Shown here: positions 56,704 to 64,000 of the stretch, in pieces
Position numbering within the stretch: the first letter of the stretch is position 1
Layout: every line of letters starts with the position of its first letter
Assembly (NCBI GenBank): GCA_030278955.1
Contig: JAOANR010000008.1
Span: 44,189,301 to 44,253,300 of the forward strand
DNA length: 64,000 nt
Direction: 5' to 3'
DNA from: Hygrophila difformis
Taxonomy: Eukaryota; Streptophyta; Magnoliopsida; Lamiales; Acanthaceae
Translations under genes and position numbers: made by a program
The notes under the pieces: generated by a model
The model's input: only the letters and a program-made list of their open reading frames with translations
Database searches by the model: none
Told to the model about the DNA's origin: nothing

Positions 56704-57193
56704 GCAGTTAGAGCTAGAAATTCTATAGTATTATATATGTTTGTAATTTCTGGATATTTTGATGTATTTTGGATCATTTGGATTTTATGTATTACAATTC
56801 TCCTACTTTTCTATTTTGTATGATCAGTTTCTTTACTCAATTCAAAAATGAATTAAAGATGAAACTGGAAATCAGGAAATGGGATGGAAGAATTGGTAAT
56901 CTGTAAATAAATAAGCTAAGGGTGGATTTTTGTTAGGCATTAAGATGAATCTGGTGAAGAAGATTTAACCAGACTTAATATTAAATTTAGAAGTCTTAAT
57001 CCTTTTCAATGATTACCCCTCGCTTTGTTCTCAACCAATCCAATTTTATCCAATTTATGTTGTTTGAGTTCTTTAACTCAATTTTTGAATCAATAACCAG
57101 ACTCACTGATGTGGCAGGTCTAGAATGAGTGAGTACACTCTGAGTACTTGAGTACCCTACTTTTTATTCTTTAACTAGGCCAGCCCATTGTTT

Positions 57194-57200
57194 TATATAA
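57194..57200 (+). promoter_or_regulatory. candidate TATA box for the B'/C'/F transcription unit
   Basis: TATATAA within TGTTTTATATAAGACC lies about 150 bases before the exon-1 ATG at 57346. It is the only clear TATA box upstream of the three following F-box exons. Confidence 0.45.
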
Positions 57201-57345
57201 GACCTATAACATTCTTATCTTTTCAAATCATTTTCATATCTTTTCATATTCTCTCTCGAGAAGAAACCGCCATCTTTGAAGTTTTTCTTCTTCCTCTATT
57301 TGCGAAACTCTTCTTCAGTAACACTCAGCTTCAGGAACAATCCTA

Positions 57346-58258
57346 ATGGCGAGCAACAACCCGTAAGCTCTCCGTTCATTTTTCATCGCATTTCTTCCTG
57401 ATGTTTAAAGTTGTTACATTCTGCATTATAATGTCTTTACTCATACTAGGGTTTAAGTTTTTCATCCACTGTCGTTCTTCCCTAATTTTAAAACTTGGAG
57501 TATAATTTCAACTGATTCTTCTTCTTTAAAATTCGATTAAATAACAGTGAGGAGCAGCCTTCTGAGTCCTCTGCTTTACACCTGACTGATCTTCCATTGG
57601 ATGTCCTTGGGGAGATTCTGTCACAGTAGGGCAGAGTAACTTTGAAGATCTGCTCAAATGCAAACAAATCTGTTCAACATTCACAATAGCCTCAGAATAT
57701 CCTATTGTCCTTCGGAGATTTAATGTACAGGATCTAGCCTTTAAAAGAATTTCCAATGAATCCTCTGGTAAAATCAATTTTCTAGATGCCTGTAGAGAGG
57801 CTGAGAATCATATTCTGAATTTGCCCAAGGCCTTGGAATTGTTTGTACAAGGGAAAGGATCCAAGGCATTTCAGATCCTGGATGAAGGAATAGAAGATAA
57901 CTTTAAGATGTCCCAATATTTTAAAGCTTTATGTTGCCTAAGTAAAAGTTCTAGGGAAGAGATAGAAGCTGGACTTCGCTTAATTAGTCCAATCTTAAGG
58001 GATAGATTAAACAGTTATGAATTTAGATACAATCTTCTCACCCTAGTTTCAGAATGGGAATATGTCCCAAATCCATTCTTAGGGCAGGAAAATAGGGAAT
58101 TCTGTGTTGTAGAAGTTCGTGATCAGGAAACCTTCCATAAGTCATCATACTATACAGCCGATCAGGTCTGCTATCTCTGCTGTGACACAAAAAGAGCCAT
58201 AGCTGACTTTAGGATGGCAGCAGGGGAGAACTTTGATAATTATAGCATTAATGAATAA
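57346..58258 (+). pseudogene. F-box protein B', two exons, one frameshift
   Basis: Exon 1 is 57346-57362 (MASNNP, donor CC/GTAAGC) and exon 2 is 57548-58258. The F-box starts LHLTDLPLDVLGEILS. A one-base loss near 57627 then creates TAG at 57628-57630. Beyond it the alternative frame reads the rest of the family protein: KALELFVQGKGSKAFQIL, GLRLISPILRDR and a C-terminal YLCCD motif. The break is not in a homopolymer run and may be real. Splicing between C-terminal frame and another start is not obvious. A left-hand relative lies at 32759-33516. Confidence 0.75.
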
Positions 58259-58449
58259 GCTTTTGGACAAAGGAGAAAGAGATTGATGTATGTGACATGT
58301 CTTCTAATTTTTAACTTTGAAACTGTCACTAGATCAGATATTTTGCACAATGTAATGTAGCCTGATTTTGATAATAAAATCTAATCTCATTGCTACATAA
58401 ATGTTGAGTTTAACTTTGAATTCTGTGTTCTTTCTCCTTTTCTTTTCAG

Positions 58450-59203
58450 AAATGTCGAAAACCCTCAACTCTTGGAAACTCAATTACTTGATTTACCAAT
58501 AGAGTTACTGGGAGACATTCTGTCAAGACTAGGAATGGAAAGCATAAAGGCACTTTTTAGAGCGTCCGAAACTTCTAAGCAATTTCTCTCAGCAAGCAGG
58601 TCATCGTTAGCTCTAAAGAGAGCTAATTTGGAAACTTGTGCTGTTTGGAGAGGAGATGCTTATCCAAGTAACCAAGTCAGATTCATTAAAAGATGCCAGG
58701 ATGCAGGCAACTATATGTTTAATATTGTGCCTGCATTGATAGCCTTTGTCGAGGATAAAAATGAGGAAAAAGCTTATGAAATTCTTAAGCCTGGTTTAGA
58801 TGATAAACACAAACCAACCACTTTCATAAGATCCTTTATACTGCTTTCCAAACAAGATCCGCAGCTGGATGAGGAAGGAATTCAATTGATCAAATCTGTG
58901 ACTCAAGATCCTTTTGAACTTCTATTCTTAAAAATGAGTGTTCTCCACTGGCTCCTTTATGGTGAAAAGTTCCCAAACCCATTCCTTGATCAAGAGGAAA
59001 GGAGTTTTTGTAAGAATCACTCTATCCAAGAGCGACAGCAATTACCTTTTAATGAAAGGATGGAGTGTATTCCTTGTGAACTGTTTGATTATGTCAAGCA
59101 ATACAGAAGAGCAAGTGGCGAACTAGGCATATTATTTGAATGGGAGCAATGGAACAATGCAGAAGAAGATCAGAATGAAGAAGAACTACTAGAATTAGAA
59201 TAA
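58450..59203 (+). CDS. F-box protein C', exon with no start of its own
   Basis: The exon follows a strong acceptor (ttttcttttcag) ending at 58449 and is open to 59203, about 250 residues. It encodes LLDLPIELLGDILSRLG, the helical region with DAGNYMFNIVPAL and KAYEILKPGLDDKHKP, a C-terminal ECIPCELFD motif and an acidic tail. No in-frame ATG precedes the F-box and no 17-nt first exon is visible in 58259-58449. Its phase matches exon 1 at 57346-57362. I infer alternative splicing from that exon, or loss of its own first exon. Confidence 0.75.
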
Positions 59204-59363
59204 TCTAGAAATCAAGTGATTGATATTTTCTTTGCTTGTATCTTTTGTGTTTTTGTCTTGGGACAGAGAATTATGTGGATGATTCAAAGCTGTACATCCC
59301 ATTTCCATTAATGAATTGCATTCTCTAGTTTTTAATTCTATTTTTGTTTTTAACTCTATTCAG

Positions 59364-60112
59364 CTATGAAATTGGAACCTCATCAAAGCAACCAAGGACT
59401 TCACTAGAGAAATCTGGATCGGGGGAAACTCAGATCACAGATCTTCCCTATGAGATTCTTGGAAACATTTTATCAAGATTTGCATTTGACCACCTTGAGA
59501 CTGTCTTTAATTGTAAACTGGTCTGCAAAGAGCTCGAAAAAGCTACTCATCATCCTTTAGTTTTGAAAAAGGCTTCTCTTGAAGACTTTACAGCATGGGG
59601 ATGGGGAACTTTTGAAGAGACACAAAGCATTTTCCTTGAAACCTGCAAAAATGCAGGAAATTGGATGTACCGGTTACATGAGGCACTGCGTTTATTCGTC
59701 AAAGACAAGAATGAACAAGCAGCATTTGAACTCTTAAAACCTGCAATTACTGATAATCACCCCCCCATCCATCTATGTAAAAGCTCTTATGCTCTTAAGT
59801 AAGGATGAAAGGGAAGAGCAAGAGAAGGGAATTTGGCTCTTCGCTCCTCTGTGCAAGAATAGACGAAGACTCAAGGATCTTCGACTTCAAGTCAGAGGGT
59901 GGTTATCCAGTTATGAGGAATTCATCTCACCTTTCCAAGGACAACCCAAGAAGAGACTTTGTGACCTTAGGAGCTATTATGATAACAATCATGGTCCCTC
60001 AAGGAATACTTATGGAGTTGTGTCAATTTACTGTATGAGGGGCTTAGTCTCTGAGCATTGTAATCTGTTTCTCAGATTTGGAATTGAGGCAGAGACACCT
60101 CCTCATTTGTAA
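59364..60112 (+). pseudogene. F-box protein F, exon with no start, one homopolymer frameshift
   Basis: The exon begins after an acceptor (ctattcag) ending at 59363, in the same phase as B' and C'. It encodes ITDLPYEILGNILSRFA, then NAGNWMYRLHEAL and AAFELLKPAITDNH. A C7 run at 59760-59766 is one base too long for the frame; downstream, the other frame gives LLSKDEREEQEKGIWLFAPL and on to TAA at 60112. The C-terminal Cys motif is degenerate (IYCMRGL). A homopolymer break may be a sequencing error. No in-frame ATG lies between an upstream TAG at 59326 and the F-box. Confidence 0.7.
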
Positions 60113-60256
60113 TTGATAGGTTGAATGTCATAAGAAACACCATGCTTTGTAGTTCCATATTTTGAATCTGATGTTTTGCTTTTGATTAATGATGTTTTGA
60201 ATTCGAATTTCCTGCTATTTTCTGATTAAATTAGACTCAGTTAGCATTGAAATCTT

Positions 60257-60386
60257 CACATTTAGAGCAAATCTCTAAATGTGAGTATGGTGATGTCATG
60301 AACAGAATGATGAATATGAAAAGAAAATCTGGTATTATGTTTCTTTTCTATCATTTGCACATTTAGAGTCAAGCTCTAAATGTGAG
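60257..60386. repeat. paired CACATTTAGAG hairpins upstream of ORF D'
   Basis: Two perfect 11-bp inverted repeats CACATTTAGAG/CTCTAAATGTG with different 5-nt loops (CAAAT at 60268-60272, TCAAG at 60371-60375). Each is followed by AGTATGGTGA. They lie 50-180 bases before the ATG of D'. Athila elements often carry a conserved purine-rich AAGTGTGGGG-like stretch after pol, and these may be its counterpart here. Confidence 0.75.
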
Positions 60387-60436
60387 TATGGTGACACTAA
60401 TTTACCAGTTGTTCTTGTTTCTTAAGGATTCATAAG

Positions 60437-63400
60437 ATGACCTATGAAGAACTTCAAGCTCGAAATATAGAATCGGATAAGAAAGAGAAATCATTCTTGG
60501 CAAAGACGAGAACGGTTAAGATGGTAGAAACTATTCGGAGGAGTGGTGGATGGACAGCAATGCAAATTTCACCTCCAGACTTTTATATCAATCCATTTAT
60601 GCTTCAACATATACCAGATAAGGAAAAGGAATCATTGAGGATTGATTTAGAAGAAGCATTCTGGAATAAGATGAATAGATTTTGGGATGATCAAATGATA
60701 ATTCTGATCAATGATAGGCATTGGCCTAATGAAATCAGACTGGAAAGAATTTTGGAAAGGGAAAGGAAGTGCATGGCTGAGTGGAATCAGGAGTGCTACA
60801 GAATTATCAATCCGAAAGATCAGACAGGGCTGGAGTTGGATTACTTTGATCCCCAACCACTACCAAAATATGTTAAGCGACTCACCAAATATTGCTGCAA
60901 ACTTAATGAAATCCGGAGTGCTAGAGTCTATGATGCTCAGCAGGCACTCCCTGCATACATGCCTCCAACATTCCTGAACAAGAAGGGACCCATTGAACAG
61001 AATTTCTTAACAAATCTGGCCCTAGATAAGATTATTGATGCTCGGATCAATTTAAGGCATGACCTCGAGCCTTATTTCAAGAAAGCTAAACAGGGTCAGG
61101 CGGTATGGAAAGATGTCCTTAGAATTATTCAAGAAGCTAGAAATAGCTGGATCAGGTATATGAATAAATGGTCAAAAGGGGATGATCTAAGGAAAAGGAT
61201 TCTTAAACCAGGGTTGGTAAGGAAACCTAATGAGGAATTTCCTTTGGAGGAGTTTGCTGAATTGATGCCAGAACAGCAAGCATGGATTAAGGATGCAGAG
61301 AAGAGAGAAGCTGAGAGATCAGGCAAAAACAGAAAGCAGAGATCAGATGCAAAACAGACACCACAAAACATAGTAAGGAATATTTTCAGAGAATCAGTTG
61401 TTAATGGACTGGAACCTGTAGCGAATTTCAGAAAAGTTTCAGCTCCATCAATAACACCAGCAGATGCAGATCTACTCATTACAGATAGACCCAATAAGAT
61501 CATGAAGAGATTACCTCTAACTCTCCAACAGGAAGTTCATGGATATGTCCAGGAGAGGAAGAAAGAATTCATCGAGAAGTATGTCAGGTATGATGCTATG
61601 TGCAGGGAAAATGCATACAAGGAGCACAGACCTTACACTGATCAAACACAAGGAAGAATTCAGCAGGTAATTATTGATGATTGGGATGAATGGAATGAGA
61701 AATATCTGAATAGAAAGGGAATGAATATCATGCTGAAGGGATTAGGCAAGAATTTCTATATTAAGAAGCACGATTCAGATGAAGACAGCACAGATGATGA
61801 GCAAAGAATTGAGAAGATGAGAGTAGTTGATGAGGTTACAACTATTTTGGGAGAAAGGAATGAGGGAAATGATGAAATCCATCCGATTCTGCAAGAGAGT
61901 ATGGATTGCTATTATGCAAACAGACGAAAGGCAGATCGTGAATGGGAGGAACTCATGAGAACTCAAGACAAGAAAGGTAAAAAGAAAGTATCCTCCAAAA
62001 AGAGGAAGTCACACAATCTCAGTTCGAGCACTTCAGATGAAGTACCATTAGCTAAGAAAAGGACTGGGAAGAAGGTGGAGACAGGCAGGCCTGAGAAAGC
62101 TAGCCGAATTCTGAAGAAGAGGAAAAATGAAGATGAGCTAACAACTAAAGAAATTCTGGATGTGACAAAAGACTTGATGGATGAAGATGTTGAGATTCTA
62201 CAATCAGCTCAAGAAAAGAAAGAAGTTGTTACCTACAAAAGGAGAGGAAGGTTACCTTCTGAGCAGAAGGAAACCAACCCTGAAAAATTTAAGCAGCAAG
62301 GATCTTCTCTTGAGAATGTAGAACAATTGGGAATCATTTCTGAGAAAGAAAAGCAACAAGAAAAAGAACCTGAAAAGCCAGTTAAAAAGTTCAGGATAAA
62401 GATGAAGGCTAGAAAGCCCAAGTATGTAGTACCTGACACCAGCTCTGAAGAAGAAAAAGTCGAACCAACTCTAGGGATAGTTCCCTACACAGAGAGGTTG
62501 GAGCTCACTCCTTACACTAATTTGGAAGTGGGAGATATAGATCCAGAGGGCTGGAGAGCATGCATTGAAGAACATCAACCTGATGAACAAGGATCAACTA
62601 GACCAAGCACTGATCTCCAACTAGTTCAGATTACTGAAAAAGATGATAGAGAAGGGCAAGATGAAGATCAACAAGCTCAGGTCAACAGGGATCTTATTCA
62701 GAGTCAGATTGATTTACAAGGGTTTTCAGGAGAAGATACTGAGCAAGATATACCACCAGGACAAGCTGCAGATGAGCAAGAGTTTGTAAATCAAATTGAG
62801 GAATCAGTGGCAGACATATTTCAGGAACAGACACTGGAAGATTTACAGATTTTTGAAGATATGAACTTGCATGGAACTACAGTCGGGAACATGACTTACT
62901 CTCTGGAAGGACTGATTAAAAAGTTCAGAAAATTGGCTAGAGAAGGAGGGAATGCACGCACCTCAGCAGAACAAGCAAGTGAATATGCAGCTAAACTTGA
63001 GTCAGAGTTAGAGGAAATCCAACAACAAATAAATCCTGACCAAGTAATGGAACCATCTCCATTAGCAATTCAAGCTTATGAAGAAGAAGTGCAGAGAAAT
63101 GAAACTCAAGAAGCCCAGCAGAGAAAGTATTTTATGGAAGACACTGTCAGTCAATATCTCAGAACACAGACGAATGCTGAAAATCAAATGAATCAATGGC
63201 TCCTTCCACCTCAAGTCAGGGATGAAGTAGTTCAGAGAGCAATTGTAAGGATGAATGATCCTGAATGGGCCGCAGAACAGAAGAAAAGAGTAGAAGAATA
63301 CTTTGGAGTCCAAGGATTTCTAGATTCAGAATCTACTACTATTCCTCTTCTACTAAACGAACCTGTACAAGAAGATCCCACAGAGATCTTATATCAGCAT

Positions 63401-64000
63401 AGCCTTGAAGTTACTGAGAAGGTAGATACCAGCACGTCATTGATTTATGATTCAGGTATAGGCAATTCACAACATGATGACACTGATAGAGTTCAAGAAG
63501 AACATCCAGAGCCTGACCATGAGCAAAACTCAGAACAAGTTCATGAAGAAAATGTGGAACCTGCTCAAGAAGGAGGCCAAACAGAAGAACAAGAAAATGA
63601 GAATGCTGGGGATGAGCAAGAAGGAGCACAAGAATCTGAGGGAAATGAATCAGATACATCTGAAGGATCATCCCCCGGAAAAGATGTCCCAGAATTGCTA
63701 CCTGCGAGTTATTGGGGAAAGAATAGTCCAAAGGTGAGGTTATCAATCCCTGATAGCATTGAAAAGAGGACTGAATTTACAGAAGAAGAAATCAAGGTTA
63801 AGTTTAATGGAAGAAAGGAAGCATTGGAGAATTACTTGGGGATGTCCAAAATGATTGTTCCGGACAAAGGATTTCATCCCAAGTGGCTGGATCATAAGTG
63901 TATCAGCTACTGGAGGAGGATCAATGAATGGGACATTTTCATGAGACACAATAACAAATGTGGTTATGTGGAATTGACCAGGGAGTTCTATGCTAACTTT
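60437..64000 (+). CDS. large ORF D', open to the window edge (partial)
   Basis: An uninterrupted frame of 1188 codons runs off the window. The N-terminal 400 residues are helical and charged (AEWNQECYRIINPKD, then PLPKYVKRLTKYCCKL). A Lys-rich stretch GKKKVSSKKRKS near residue 510 and PEKPVKKFRIKMKARKPK near 644 could be nuclear-localisation signals. Residues about 700-1080 are acidic and Gln-rich. Near 1110 a folded segment starts (FNGRKEALENYLGMSK, YWRRINEWDIFMRHN) and reaches EFYANF at 1183. By comparison with the left copy this is the start of a putative plant transposon protein-like domain. It probably corresponds to the 3' ORF of Athila elements; function unknown. One local reading-frame ambiguity near 60905 separates it from the left copy. 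Confidence 0.75.
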   Translation, partial: MTYEELQARNIESDKKEKSFLAKTRTVKMVETIRRSGGWTAMQISPPDFYINPFMLQHIPDKEKESLRIDLEEAFWNKMNRFWDDQMIILINDRHWPNEIRLERILERERKCMAEWNQECYRIINPKDQTGLELDYFDPQPLPKYVKRLTKYCCKLNEIRSARVYDAQQALPAYMPPTFLNKKGPIEQNFLTNLALDKIIDARINLRHDLEPYFKKAKQGQAVWKDVLRIIQEARNSWIRYMNKWSKGDDLRKRILKPGLVRKPNEEFPLEEFAELMPEQQAWIKDAEKREAERSGKNRKQRSDAKQTPQNIVRNIFRESVVNGLEPVANFRKVSAPSITPADADLLITDRPNKIMKRLPLTLQQEVHGYVQERKKEFIEKYVRYDAMCRENAYKEHRPYTDQTQGRIQQVIIDDWDEWNEKYLNRKGMNIMLKGLGKNFYIKKHDSDEDSTDDEQRIEKMRVVDEVTTILGERNEGNDEIHPILQESMDCYYANRRKADREWEELMRTQDKKGKKKVSSKKRKSHNLSSSTSDEVPLAKKRTGKKVETGRPEKASRILKKRKNEDELTTKEILDVTKDLMDEDVEILQSAQEKKEVVTYKRRGRLPSEQKETNPEKFKQQGSSLENVEQLGIISEKEKQQEKEPEKPVKKFRIKMKARKPKYVVPDTSSEEEKVEPTLGIVPYTERLELTPYTNLEVGDIDPEGWRACIEEHQPDEQGSTRPSTDLQLVQITEKDDREGQDEDQQAQVNRDLIQSQIDLQGFSGEDTEQDIPPGQAADEQEFVNQIEESVADIFQEQTLEDLQIFEDMNLHGTTVGNMTYSLEGLIKKFRKLAREGGNARTSAEQASEYAAKLESELEEIQQQINPDQVMEPSPLAIQAYEEEVQRNETQEAQQRKYFMEDTVSQYLRTQTNAENQMNQWLLPPQVRDEVVQRAIVRMNDPEWAAEQKKRVEEYFGVQGFLDSESTTIPLLLNEPVQEDPTEILYQHSLEVTEKVDTSTSLIYDSGIGNSQHDDTDRVQEEHPEPDHEQNSEQVHEENVEPAQEGGQTEEQENENAGDEQEGAQESEGNESDTSEGSSPGKDVPELLPASYWGKNSPKVRLSIPDSIEKRTEFTEEEIKVKFNGRKEALENYLGMSKMIVPDKGFHPKWLDHKCISYWRRINEWDIFMRHNNKCGYVELTREFYANF

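Overview
The window is repeat-rich nuclear DNA of a seed plant, most likely a eudicot. The evidence is AT-rich intergenic sequence, plant Ty3/gypsy LTR retrotransposons, a plant-type F-box family with introns, and a MITE end of a type common in plants. I cannot name the species. No rRNA, tRNA or CRISPR locus is visible. No database search or alignment was run; family names come from motif recognition.

Positions 1-30552 are an array of one non-autonomous LTR retrotransposon with long (2.76-2.79 kb) LTRs. It reads on the minus strand as LTR-internal-LTR-internal-LTR (46-16921). It then switches to the plus strand as 5'-truncated internal-LTR-internal-LTR (16922-30552). Each internal region carries an initiator-tRNA-Met-type PBS (lost from the truncated one), a small sense coiled-coil ORF (125 aa), an ATT microsatellite, a convergent antisense gene (444-449 aa, apparent 5'UTR intron, resembling the putative plant transposon protein domain), a broken chromodomain remnant of a Tekay-like chromovirus integrase, and a purine tract. 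No gag, protease, RT or RNase H is left. Every LTR holds an array of short hairpins with a constant loop and co-varying stems.

The array ends inside a truncated MITE-like sequence (30553-30774). The remainder (30775-64000) looks like two co-oriented copies of one module: a cluster of F-box genes followed by a very large ORF, here called D. The left copy (31091-44013) is decayed and is interrupted by a 4.6 kb LTR-like insertion. A 500-N scaffold gap follows. Then come a 3.3 kb LTR, an Athila-type tRNA-Asp PBS, and gag-pol with Athila-lineage protease, RT, RNase H and integrase (47984-53730). The right copy of the F-box/D module (54501 to the window end) follows pol directly, with no 3' LTR between.

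My main inference is that the F-box cluster sits inside a giant Athila-lineage retrotransposon, between integrase and a 3' ORF (D), and that two such elements lie in tandem and may share the LTR at 44516-47844. Some F-box exons have no start codon of their own, but all share the splice phase of one upstream 17-nt first exon. This suggests alternative F-box exons driven by a single start. The competing explanation is a host F-box cluster that was duplicated and invaded by Athila; finding or not finding a matching 3' LTR downstream of D would decide.
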